64,000 bases of DNA from Silurus meridionalis (taxonomy: Eukaryota > Chordata > Actinopteri > Siluriformes > Siluridae), in NCBI RefSeq assembly GCF_014805685.1, contig NC_060884.1, positions 18,910,356 through 18,974,355 on the forward strand. The letters run 5' to 3'. Numbering within the stretch: the first letter of the stretch is position 1; every line of letters begins with the position of its first letter. A program made the position numbers and the translations under genes. A model generated the notes under the pieces. The model was given only the letters and a program-made list of their open reading frames with translations. It searched no databases and was not told where the DNA came from. Below are positions 52,437 to 63,627 of the stretch, piece by piece.

Positions 52437-55185
52437 CTTTCAAGCAAGACAAAGAAAAAAGCAATCTTTTAAACACATCTCATTAATTATCAAATAGATG
52501 TACAGTTTTATGTAACAAAGTAAACAAACTATTAGATAAAAAAAGCGTAATAAAAATTAACCTTGGCAACACCGGGGTTTGAACCCACAACTTGTGGGGA
52601 CCTGCTGAGCAGTAAACCAACACCTTACCCACTGAGCTATCTCTAGGTACTAGTGCAACCAGTCAATAAGCATAATGAACCAACATGGCTTCTTTTCCAT
52701 ACTTCAACACCAAGTAACTCATATTAAAAGTAGGCCAAACAAGTCTTGTAAGCAAGACAAAGAAAAAAGCAATCTTTTAAACACAGCTCTTTAATTATCA
52801 AATAGATGTACAGTTTTATGTAACAAAGTAAACAAACTATTACATAAAAAAAGCTTAATAAAAATTAACCTTGGCAACACCTGGGTTTGAACCAACAACA
52901 TTGTGGGGACCTGCTGATCAGTAAACCAACACCTTACCCAATGAGCTGTCTCTAGATACTAGTGCAGCCAGTCAATAAGCCTAATGAACCAACATGGCTT
53001 CTTTTCCATACTTCAACACCATGTAACTCTTATTAAAAGTAGTCCAAACAAGTCTTTTAAGCAAGACAAAGAAAAAAGCAATCTTTTAAACACATCTCTT
53101 TAATTATCAAATAGATGTACAGTTTTATGTAACAAAGTAAACAAACTATTAGATAAAAAAAACGTAATAAAAATTAACCTTGGCAACACCGGGGTTTGAA
53201 CCCACAACGTGTGGGGACCTGCTGATCAGTAAATCAACAGCTTACCCACTGAGCTATAGCTAGGTACTAGTGCAACCAGTCAATAAGCATAATGAACCAA
53301 CATGGCTTCTTTTCCATACTTCAACACCATGTAACTCATATTAAAAGTAGGCCAAACAAGTATTTTATGCAAGACAAAGAAAAAAGCAATCTTTTAAACA
53401 CATCTCTTTAATTATCAAATAGATGTACAGTTTTATGTAACAAAGTAAACAAACTATTACATAAAAAAAAGCGTAATAAAAATTTACCTTGGCAACACCG
53501 GGGTTTGAACCAACAACATTGGGGGGACCTGCTGATCAGTAAACCAAAGCCTTACCCGATGAGCTATCTCTAGGTACTAGTGCAACCAGTCAATAAGCAT
53601 AATGAACCAATATGGCTTCTTTTCCATACTTCAACACCATGTAACTCATATTATAAGTAGGCCAAACTAGACTTCAAAAAAGACAAAAAAAAAAATCTTT
53701 TTAACACATCTCTTTAATTATCAAATAGATGTACAGTTTTATGTAACAATGTAAACAAACTATTAAATAAAAAAAACAAAATAATAACTTTACCTTGGTG
53801 ACACCAGGGTTTGAACCCAGAACGTTGTGGGGACCTGCTGATCGGTAAACCAACACATTACCCACTGAGGTATCTCTAGGTACTATGGTAAAGCAGTCAA
53901 TAAGCCTAATGAACCAATATGGCTTCTTTTCCATACTTCAACACCATGTAACTCATTAAAAGTAGGCCAAACAAGTCTTTTAAGCAAGACAAAGAAAAAA
54001 GCAATCTTTTAAACACATCTCTTTAATTATTAAATAGATGTACAGTTTTATGTAACAAAGTAAACACACTATTAGATAAAAAAAGCGAAATAAAAATTAA
54101 CCTTGGCAACACCGGGGTTTGAACCCACAACATTGTGGGGACCTGCTGATCAGTAAACTAACACCTTACCCACTGAGCTATCTCTAGGTACTAGTGCAAC
54201 CAGTCAATAAGCATAATGAACCAACATGGCTTCTTTTCCATACTTCAACACCATGTAACTCATATTAAAAGTAGGCCAAACAAGTCTTTCAAGCAAGACA
54301 AAGAAAAAAGCAATCTTTTAAACACATCTTTTTAATTAGCAAATAGATGTACAGTTTTATGTAACAAAGTAAACAAACTATTAGATAAAAAAAAAGCGTA
54401 ATAAAAATTAACCATAGAAAAACACCCGGGTTTGCACCCACAACCTTGTGGGGACCTGTTGATCAGTAAACTAACACCTTACCCACTGAGCTATCTCTAG
54501 GTACTAGTGTAACCAGTCAATAAGCATAATGAACCAACATGGCTTCTTTTCCATACTTCAACACCATGTAACTCATATTAAAAGTAGGCCAAACAAGTCT
54601 TTCAAGCAAGACAAAGAAAAAAGCAATCTTTTAAACACATCTTTTTAATTAGCAAATAGATGTACAGTTTTATGTAACAAAGTAAACAAACTATTAGATA
54701 AAAAAAAAGCGTAATAAAAATTAACCATAGCAAAACACCAGGGTTTGCACCCACAACCTTGTGGGGACCTGTTGATCAGTAAACTAACACCTTACCCACT
54801 GAGCTATCTCTAGGCACTATTGCAACCAGTCAATAAGCCTAATGAACCAACATGGCTTCTTTTCCATACTTCAACACCATGTAACTCATATTAAACGTAG
54901 GCCAAACAAGACTTTAAAAAAGACAAAAAAAAATATTTTAAACACATCTCTTTAATTATCAAATAGATGTACAGTTGTATGTAACAAAGTAAACAAACTA
55001 TTAGATTAAAAAAAGTGAAATAAAAACTTGATTTTGGTAATACCAGGGTTTGAACCCACAACCTTGTGGGGACTTGCTGATCGGTAAACCAACACCTTAC
55101 CCACTGAGCAACCAGTTCCTACGTATGCGAGCATTCAATAAGCCTAATGAACGTACATGGCTTCTTTTCCATACTTCAACACCAT

Positions 55186-56585
55186 GTCTTTTTCTTCTTT
55201 CGGCTTCTCCCATTAAGGGTCGCCAAAGCGGATCATCCGTCTCCATACCCCCCTCTACATCTGCCTCTTTCAACCCAACTACCTGCATGTCTTCCCAAAC
55301 CGCATCCATAAACCGCTCCTTACTCTCACCACAAATCACATTATCATCCACAAACATCATAGTCCATGGAGACTCCTGTCTGACATCATCCTTCAACCTG
55401 TCCATCACCACTGCAAACAGGAAAGGGCTCAGATCCGATCCTTGATGCAGTCCAACCTCCACCTTGAACCATTCTGTCATTCCTACTGCACACTTCACTG
55501 CTGTCACACTGTCCTCATACATGTTCTGCACCACCCTCACATACTTCTCTGACACACCTGACTTCCTCATACAATACCACAACTCTTCTCTTGGCACCCT
55601 GTCATACGCTTTCTCTAAATCCACAAACACACAATGCAACTCCTTCTGGCCTTCTCTATACTTCTCTATCAACATTATCAAAGCAAATAATGCATCTGTG
55701 GTGCTCTTCCTCGGCATTAAACCATACTGCTGCTCACAGATGGTCACCTCTTCCCTCAGCCTGGCTTCCACTACTTTTTCCCATAACTTGTGACTGATCA
55801 ACTTAATTCCCCTGTAGTTACTGCAGGTCTGCACATCCCACTTATTCTTAAAGATCGGTACCAGCACACTCCTTTTCAATTCCTCAGGCATCCAATCACC
55901 TTCCAAAATCCTTGATCTTGATCTTGTTAAAAACTTCACTGCCATACCACCTAAACATTTCCATGCTTCTACCGGTTTGTCCTTTGGTCCAACTGACTTT
56001 TCACTCTTCATCCTCTTAATTGCTGCACTTACTTCCTCCTTACTAATCCTATCCACTTCCTTCTTTACCAACTCCACACCATCCAATCTTCTCTCTCTCT
56101 CATTTTCCTAATTCATCAGCTGCTCAAAATACTCCCTTCATCTTCTCAACACATTCTCCTCACTAGTCAACACATTTCCATTTCCATCCTTTATTGCTCT
56201 AACTTGCAGCACATCTTTCCCAGCTCGGTCCCTCTGCCTGGCCAATGGGTACAAATCCTTTTCCCCTTCCTTAGTTTCCAACTTCTCATACAGCTCCTCA
56301 TATGCCTTTTCCTTGGCTTTTGCCACATCTCTCTTTACCTGCTGCTGCATCTCCTTGTCTCCCTGTCTACTTTTCTCATCACTCTGTCGATCCCAATTCT
56401 GTTTTGCCAACCTCTAACTCCTTATGCTCTCCTGCACTTCCTCATTCCACCACCACATCTCTTTATCTTCCTTTCTATTTCCAGATGTTACACCAAGTAC
56501 CTTTCTAGCTATCTCACTTATCACTTCTGCAGTAGTTGCCCAATCATTCAGCACTACTTCATGAGCAGCACTAACATCTTGATGC
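55186..56585 (-). mobile_element. RTE-type LINE, 5'-truncated, reverse transcriptase
   Basis: The minus strand encodes a reverse transcriptase of the RTE type common in fish: FKNKWDVQTCSNYRGIKLIS, QQYGLMPRKSTTDALFALIM, VFVDLEKAYDRVPREELWYC and the polymerase box FVDD in WTMMFVDDNVICGE. After that box the text jumps to AVWEDMQVVG, so a stretch of the 3' ORF is deleted. An upstream frame, 56410-56138, is shifted relative to 56086-55097. The 3' end, at the array edge, reads GGGAGAAGCCGAAAGAAG on the minus strand. The endonuclease is missing. Confidence 0.8.
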
Positions 56586-56922
56586 TGGATAAGTAGATTT
56601 TAAAAATTTGAATCCAGATTGGATTATATCTGTACTATTCACCTATTTAGCTTTATCAAAAGATATGTATCTGGCCCTATTCTCCCTTTCTCTATTAGGA
56701 CATGCCAAAGCTATATCATGGCATTACCACTAGCCAGAGACTGTCAGATATGGACCGAGGGTATAACAAGTAGCTCTGTTATTTAAGTGGTTAGCAATTA
56801 CAATAAATGTATACATCCAAATAAAGTCATGAAACATTTATATGAAAATAGTGTGTTAGTAGTTCACTTTTTAGGCCTTGAAAGAGCACAGAGCTTTGCC
56901 AAATGTCTGTAGTTATCAAATA
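56586..56922. other. Intergenic, nothing recognised
   Basis: AT-rich sequence right of the RTE LINE. No array unit text resumes here, so the array truly ends at or before the LINE. Confidence 0.5.
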
Positions 56923-57400
56923 CAGATAATCCCGAGTTACAATGGTTTGACTTAAAATTTTTAGATGTTGCGATGCCGATAGCAATACGACAAAATTGTA
57001 AAAATATGTCAAATTTGGCACAACAGGCACAGGCATCCATGTACGATGTATGATACATTGGATGTGCAGCTGGGATGAACGTATCTCTCCCCTGTGAGAT
57101 GCCCCACTCTCGCTAGCGCTCAACGGAGTAAAGTTGTCTCAGTGTGTATTTCTATCTGTTTCAAACGGTTTCAAACAGCAATTTAAGTGATAAAAGCATG
57201 TCTTCCAAATGCCCAAGTATGTCTAGTGCTGGTAGTGAAAAAAAAGAAGAGGAAAGCCATCAGTTTAGAGCAGAAAATGAAAATTATAAATCAGCATGAA
57301 GCCGAAAAGGTTGTCATAGTCACAGTACCATCTTCAACTTACGATATTTTTTACTTACAATGGAGTCGTCGTAGCATATTTCCATCGTAAGTGGGGGACT
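56923..57400. mobile_element. Tigger-type element, internally deleted (478 bp)
   Basis: Ends CAGATAATCCCGAGTTACAA (left) and, read on the other strand, AGTCCCCCACTTACGATGG (right). TA on each side (56921-56922, 57401-57402). Inside, a short frame near 57190-57300 contains KRKAISLEQKMKIINQHEAE, the start of a CENP-B-like helix-turn-helix as in Tigger/pogo transposases. The catalytic part is gone. Confidence 0.7.
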
Positions 57401-57402
57401 TA

Positions 57403-58395
57403 ACAACATTTGTATATATTGTAGTAAAATATCAAAAAGATAATCCAGTAAAATAGCAGCTGCCAATTTTAGGTACAACGATGTATATTACCAGGACCTG
57501 GTGGTTTGTTAAACATTTTTTTTTTGGAAGTTTATTAGTGATCTGTTAAAAGTAAACTCTTTGTGAACTCTGTTTTATCTATGCTGAAAGGCTCAGCCAG
57601 AAAGTGAAAAAAGTGTATTATCATTTAATTATCAAGATTTAATAAAATTATAATAAATTACTACTACTGATAATAATAATATATTCCATTAACCAAATCA
57701 CATTAAAGTATTTTTGAACCTAAATTGACAATTAATGATTGTAGATTCCCCTGGCATACAACAGTCCATGCGAAATAAGGATTGAAAGACCTGGAGTTGG
57801 CCAACCTGTTTTTGATTAGTTTCCTATTGCCATTAATAATGAGTGTTTGAATATAGACAGATCCACAATAAATTACATTTAGGGTTTCAGTTTTAACAGA
57901 TCTATTAAGTTCTAATTATTAAATGCATTCTCATGTAATCTAACACAAATAATTTGCTTAGTAATAACATAATGTGTGGTTCAGTGTACCCTGAAGTTTC
58001 ATTCTGGTGCATCAACAGTAAATGTACTTAGTTTTGTAGTGTAAATAAGTATAAGTTTATAAGTAAATAGTATAATAATCTATTGTGTAATATACATTGC
58101 ATTTATATTTTATTATTGACCGATAGATGGCGATAGAGAGTGGGAAGAACGTGACACTTCCAGAACAATGTAACAGTGGGGTCAGCAATACCGTGTGTGA
58201 CCTCTAGTCCTCTAGGCACATAGATTACACAGTCACACACATTTTGTCTTGAAAATGGACCCAATGGGGTGTTCAGAGAAAACCTCACTGGGCATGTCTA
58301 GACACTGTTTGGGAGGTGCTTGTATGGCTTTGCCATGGATCCCCATGAATCAGTGTGCATTCAGGTCGAAGTCCCCACCGGGATAGGAGAACAAG

Positions 58396-58397
<2 letters not shown>
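57403..58397. other. Intergenic, nothing recognised
   Basis: AT-rich sequence with short chance ORFs only. Confidence 0.45.

Positions 58398-58448
<51 letters not shown>
58398..58448. repeat. (CA)n microsatellite
   Basis: About 25 CA units. Confidence 0.95.
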
Positions 58449-58450
<2 letters not shown>

Positions 58451-58802
58451 TCTTCATAGATGCTAAAACTATTAAGCTATCCCAAAACAGAAAAATGATT
58501 TGCAATGATTCTTTGTAAGTTGACTTTAATATTATACAGTTTCTTATCCTTCTACATCAACACACAAATTTTGAAATGTATTATTTATGTATGTTCATAT
58601 AATACAAAACATCAAGGCAGAACAAATTCAACTTAAGACACAGCAAAAAATTCTTTTTTTTCTTTCCTCCAACATGAAAGCAGAAAACACTGACACACTG
58701 CTGTAGCTACTTTAGGTGAACCGTCAACCTTTACACAAAAGCTTGAAAATTTGGTTGATTTCAAGGGATAAACAGTCTGTATCCAAAACTGGACTGTATG
58801 TA

Positions 58803-58880
58803 GTGTAAACATACAGTACACGCATGCATGCACACACAGGCACACACACACACGCACGCACGCACACACACACACACAAT
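58803..58880. repeat. Imperfect (CA)/(GCAC) repeat
   Basis: Interrupted CA-rich tract with GCACGCAC and GCATGCATGC variants. Confidence 0.85.
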
Positions 58881-59214
58881 CACCTGACAAAAATAATTCT
58901 AAACAGGAAGCAGAGCATGTGCAGGAGAAAGATAAAATCAGCTAGGACATCATTAAAAAAAAAAACACCAATAAAGCATTTCTAGTTCTGTTTGATTATG
59001 TGCCACAAGATTTATTCATTCATTCATCTTTAGATGTAGCAAATACAAATAATAAGTTCGTAGCTGGACTTGTTTGCACCATTTAGTAATTTAAATCCTG
59101 TGAATCAACTTGTTTTCTAATAGTTTTACAGCAATAAATACTTTACCAATATTTAACTGGACACTGTAAACCAAAGCACCAATGTTTGGCAGACAGTTAG
59201 TGTAATATAGTTAT

Positions 59215-59790
59215 ATATACTCACTTTATTAGAAATACATGTACACATGTTTATTCATGCAATTAGCTAATCAATCATATGGCAGCAGTACAATGTATAC
59301 AATCAAGCCTATCTAGATTAAGAGCTCCTGCCAGCCAAGAACACAGGAACACTTGTATTGGTCAGATGAAATATAATGAAAAGAAGATGAAAAGGCATTC
59401 TTTTCCCCAATCCGTCTCATTTTGGTAAATCTGTGCTCACTGTAGTGGTGGATTATTGTTTTGGCTGGCAGTATTGAAACCCGATGTGTTCTTCTGCTGT
59501 AGCTCATCCACATCAAGGATTGTTGTTTTGTTATCTTTTTGCTCACCACTGATTTGATTATTTGAGTTACTTTTTCCTGGACAAATGTGTCAATTTTTTA
59601 TGATCTCTCTCATCAATAACGTGTTTCCACCTGCACAGCTGTAATTTAATTAATGTTTTTTGTTTTTCACACCATTGCACCAAGCAAACTCTAGTTCTAG
59701 AGACTGCTGTATGTGAATTTAAGAGGAGATCAGCACTCATCAATCCTTTTCTCTCTGTCCTGTTGAGATCAACAGTGTCACCATTTCACT
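59215..59790. mobile_element. Degenerate fish DNA-repeat ('tactcactttattag' family)
   Basis: Begins TATACTCACTTTATTAGAAA and continues ATTCATGCAATTAGCTAATC ... GGCAGCAGTACAATG, a widespread fish interspersed element. Text near 59700-59740 (TAGAGACTGCTGTATGTG, GAGATCAGCA) looks like the reverse complement of its usual inner part. No ORF. Confidence 0.45.
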
Positions 59791-60356
59791 TTTTAAGTCA
59801 CTAAGCTCACATTCTCCTCCATTCTAATGGTCCTGTGAACATGACCCAACATGCTGGCTTGTATCTGTGATTTCATGCACTGTACTGCTGCCACATAATT
59901 GATTGTTTCAACAATTGCATGAATGTTTACTCTCGCTCTGATGCAAAATTCACATCTTTGAGGATAGTTTGTATGAAATATGAAATTTAGGGGTTTCATG
60001 CTAAAAATGCCATAAGAAGGCACTTTATACCTCTACAATTTAGTAAAATTTTATTATTGTTCGATAAATTAATGAATGACGTCATGCTCTTACTGGTTCA
60101 TAGTTAAATTTACTAATGTGGAACAATGGACAAATAGAAAAAAAACCTGACTGGTCAGAAGGCACGCGTGCATAATTTATGTTTAATTGCACCAACCAAT
60201 AATTTAGGCTGTAACATGAATGATGGGCTAGGAATTATTTTGTTTCATAAATTTTTCTTAACATTAGTCTAACTTTAAATCATGCAATGATTTGTTAATT
60301 AATAAAAAGCATTCATTAATAAAATAATGTATTAATTGCTATATATAACAGAATAA
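59791..60356. other. Intergenic, nothing recognised
   Basis: AT-rich sequence between the degenerate repeat and the CA tract. No gene or RNA recognised. A CRE-type TGACGTCA occurs at about 60077. Confidence 0.4.
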
Positions 60357-60371
60357 AACACACACACACAC

Positions 60372-60428
<57 letters not shown>

Positions 60429-60432
60429 CACA
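60357..60432. repeat. (CA)n microsatellite
   Basis: About 38 CA units with two CG interruptions. Confidence 0.95.
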
Positions 60433-61070
60433 GGATTTAAGATGTAAGGTTTTTGCATCAGGTTGGGTTGCACCATCACAGCAAGTATTATTATTACATT
60501 GTAAATTTTTCAACAAATTATTTCTGAGCACCTTCTGACCAATCATATTAAAGGATTTAAAACTGCTATGGTATAATAGAAGATAACTAAAAACTTTAGC
60601 ATGTGGTAATGAGCAGCTGGATAATACCACATTTGGATTTTTGTGTTATTTTCCTTACAGGCTATTTCATATATAAATGGTATCAATTGGTAATGACTAA
60701 TTGCCTTTCCTTAGATATTTTACCAGATCAGTATGGCAAATTTTTTGTTTGTCAATCAGATGCACATGTAGAAAATGTAAAAAAAAAAAAAATTTCCTTT
60801 TGAAACACTAACTGTATTTTATATTATTTTTAACCTAGCCTTTGATTTTTGTTGTTTGTATTTGCAGCATCTCTCAAATTTGAGATTTTGAGATGTTTTT
60901 CTTGCAGATCATTTCAATGCTTTTTTACACATTTGCTATAAAAAAACTACAACATTTCTGTAAAATTAAGGAAAATTCGTATAATGATGATTTTACATGC
61001 ACACTTATAATTGAGTTTCCCTTCATCCTCTATGACTTTGCTCTGTCTTTTTGCACCATTTAGAAAAGTC
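60433..61070. other. Region downstream of vstm2l, nothing recognised
   Basis: AT-rich, non-coding. No repeat family or gene recognised. Confidence 0.4.
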
Positions 61071-61076
61071 TTTATT
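61071..61076 (-). other. vstm2l: Candidate vstm2l polyadenylation signal
   Basis: AATAAA on the minus strand, 44 nt after the stop codon at 61120-61122. A very short 3' UTR would result; a more distal site is possible. Confidence 0.4.
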
Positions 61077-61119
61077 TCCTATTTTCTCTTTTTGTATGAT
61101 TGTTCTTCTCTGCTTTGCT

Positions 61120-62412
61120 CTACATCACACAGTCGTTAGTTGAACAGTCATTGGAATGTAAATCTGTAGCATATTCTTTATGCCCTTTCACATCTGATTG
61201 GTGACCTTTTATTTCCTTCTTCTTGCTTGCCTGAGTGTGTTTGATCACTTGATGGTTTTTCCCTTCGTGAAGTTGGTGATGCTCCCTTTGGTTATGTTCT
61301 TGGTTATGTGGAGCAGAAGGTGAGTCCTTCTTCACTTCTTCATTTGCCTGAAGCCCATGATGACCCTTGTGATGATTTATCTGCTGAAATGTATAGTCTT
61401 CGTGATGCAGCTCTTGGTTTCTGTTATTGTGCTTATCTCTCACTCTGACCTGGCTGTCTCCCTTGTGCGAATGATGTTTCCCATGGTGAAGGCTCTGCTC
61501 TTCACTGTGCAGGTTTTCCTCTAGGTGGAGCTGTGAGTCAAAACCTGGTGTCTGTACTTGCAAGTAAGCTCGCACTCTGTGCTGCTGAATGTGGTTGTTG
61601 CTGAAGTCGATCACTCTACACTCATACACACCTTCGTCTGAAGGTTTAACATTTGACAGGCGAAGTCGGTGAGAGATGTTGCTGCCAGCCACTTTCACCA
61701 CCTTAACAGAAATATAAAACAAGATTTTTAACACCTTAACACCAAAGTTATTGCAAATTTTAAAATAAGGCTTTTATAATCACCCCTAAGGATAAACAAA
61801 ACCTAAAACCAAACAACAGATGAATTTTGTAAATGTATGATCCACTTATAATTTAGTCAGCTGTCACTATTAAGATAAAGTCTACCAGATTGGTCAAAAG
61901 CATGTGCATATATTTATATTTCTACCACATAAATCTACCACTTAAAAATGTTAAGAGGTTAAAATTTGAAGAACATAAACTGACAAATTGACACATCAAA
62001 TTCAGCACTGAAATGAAAGTCAAATTCAGTAGCCAGCACATTCTACTTCAGTCTTAGAATTTAAACCCTTTGAAAACCTATGGACAGAATTGGACAGTTA
62101 CCATGCATATGCATTGAAGCAGTGCAAATGAAAGCGTCAGCTAGATACTTTTATAAGTGAAGCCTTGTTAAATTTGCATTAGACAAGTAGGGGCTTAGTG
62201 CTGTTATTGTCATCAGGAGCGGATTAAATGTGGGTGCACATTTTAATTATGTGTAAGGTTATCATTAAATCGTATTGTATGTAGCAGTGTTTTGCAGAAT
62301 AAATGTTTTTTTTTTTTTAAACAATTTTTAAAGCTAGTAATAGAACAGATCTAAGGAATTTCCACATATATTTCATATTAAGGTTAGAGTATCACTTTAC
62401 ATGTGGTTTTAC

Positions 62413-62473
<61 letters not shown>

Positions 62474-63550
62474 ACTAATACTAAATAATACTAAATTATT
62501 TTTGTACAATACAGAATTTATACAATGTCAGCACCAGATGCAGCTTTAGGCTTCATATCAGCCCCTCAGATGCAGTGTGTAAGACATCAGCTACTTTTAC
62601 ACAATAAAACAATTCAGGTGATTAATAGGATTTAACATTTTATAGCTACTTTTAAAAACAAATATGGATGATGATCTCCCCAAAATGGAGATATTAACAC
62701 TTGGCACTCACACTTATTTTAGTAGCATCGCTTGTCAATTCCTCACTGGGAACAACCTGTAATGAGAAGCAATGAATTGGAGAAAAATCTTTTAAATAAG
62801 AATGAGAAAGTTAGTGTACCAGATAAACACAGCACAGAAGGCAGCACATCAGGGAAACAATGCATGACAACTATTTCAGGCTGAGGGGGGTCTTCTAAAG
62901 CAGTTTCCTCTTTGCTGAATGTACTAATTACTTTGTGTTAGTTCAGCAGGACACCAGCTGGCTGCTGTTCACTCATTTAGGGGGAAGCAAGCAGCATGCT
63001 ATGATCCCAAATTCTGTGCAATAATCAGTAATTGGGGAACGGAGTGGCTCCTGCTAGGCTTCATGGTTTATTACTCTCTATGTCAGGAAAATGGTGGCCC
63101 AGCAGGTAAAAGAACACTGCCCTTTTTTTAAATGAATCTTTTATGAAGTACTAGAACAGTCAGATTTTATTGATTCTGTAAATGATACTGCACAATATTT
63201 TTTATAAGTGGGATAAAGAAAGATAAAGTAATTCGCGCAAATATAATATAAATACCAAAATCACCATGTATGTATCAGATTTAACCTAGTCATATCTCTT
63301 TGATAAACCCTTTAAATATATTAGCACAACTGGCACAAGTGTAGAATCTGAAAAAAAAAATAAAAATAAAAAAGGCTAACCTGGTTGGTTGTCCAGGCAG
63401 GTTTCTTAGACCATTCCCTGTGGTAGCGCAGATACCACCACTGGATCTCCAATGAGACTGAAGAAGAGCCTGCACCCCTGAAAGAGCATGCCATCTCCAC
63501 ATCCTCACCTGTGTGACTAATGATGTCATGAGGAACTTCAGTGAAAAGGG
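61120..63550 (-). CDS. vstm2l: VSTM2L-like V-set immunoglobulin protein (last three exons), His-rich tail
   Basis: Secreted or surface V-set Ig protein of the VSTM2 family, known mainly in brain. Exons on the minus strand: 63550-63381 (LFTEVPHDIISHTGEDVEMA to AWTTNQ), 62756-62712 (15 codons ending DATKIS) and 61701-61120 (VVKVAGSNISHRLRL to stop). Splice sites are GT-AG and in frame. The two Ig cysteines (VEMACSF, YECRVIDFS) and the core Trp pair (EIQWWYL) are present. The VIDFS and GSNISH text favours VSTM2L over VSTM2A and VSTM2B. The signal-peptide exon was not found before the window end. After the Ig fold (near YLQVQ) the last exon continues for about 133 residues with about 24 His plus many Lys, Gln and Glu, and ends with NDCSTNDCVM. 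Human VSTM2L is about 204 residues in all with a short tail, so this extension is odd. Confidence 0.85.
62416..62470. repeat. (AT)n microsatellite
   Basis: About 28 units in the vstm2l intron between the last two exons. Confidence 0.95.
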
Positions 63551-63582
63551 CTGAAAAAGCCAGAAAGAGATAAAAGAGAGAG

Positions 63583-63583
63583 A

Positions 63584-63625
<42 letters not shown>
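63583..63625. repeat. (GA)n microsatellite
   Basis: GA-rich on the plus strand (polypyrimidine on the coding strand), ending about 30 nt upstream of the acceptor of the V-set exon. On the vstm2l sense strand it is a (CT)n tract that could extend the polypyrimidine region of that acceptor. Confidence 0.9.

Positions 63626-63627
<2 letters not shown>

Larger units (their letters stand above)
50510..53641 (-). repeat. Higher-order repeat, period 1,566 bp (5 units, two copies)
   Basis: The same series of five variant monomers, including an embedded 39-bp palindrome, appears twice. Markers are the palindrome at 50786 and 52352 and the ATTATAAGTAGGCCAAACTA variant near 50517, 52083 and 53649. The copies are near-identical by eye. 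Confidence 0.85.
49247..55185 (-). repeat. tRNA-like satellite array, block 3 (about 19 units)
   Basis: The array resumes exactly after the ERV target duplication. Anchors fall near 49470, 49770, 50078, 50385, 50690, 51026, 51335, 51640, 51950, 52258, 52590, 52905, 53210, 53520, 53825, 54130, 54440, 54760 and 55065. The right edge ends at CACCATG (about 55185), where the RTE LINE begins. Most units keep the A and B boxes. Some vary in the tRNA-like head, for example CACAACTTGTGGGG lacking two bases. Confidence 0.9.

Noticed and set aside
36628..54000. Repeated 60-110 residue minus-strand ORFs (MEKKPYWFIRLID... type)
   Set aside because: They run straight through the tRNA-like boxes and the AT-rich spacer, exist only where a unit happens to lack stops, and are frame-broken in neighbouring units. 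They are shadows of the satellite.
34595..55185. CRISPR-like array
   Set aside because: The repeats are about 308 bp, the whole unit is repeated, there are no short unique spacers, and the genome is vertebrate.
34595..55185. Cluster of functional tRNA genes
   Set aside because: Acceptor and D stems do not pair well and about 15 extra bases lie before the T-arm. Only the promoter-like boxes and T-loop resemble tRNA.
55050..56596. Plus-strand ORFs of 109-131 residues over the RTE LINE
   Set aside because: Antisense of the LINE reverse transcriptase, which has all recognised motifs on the minus strand.
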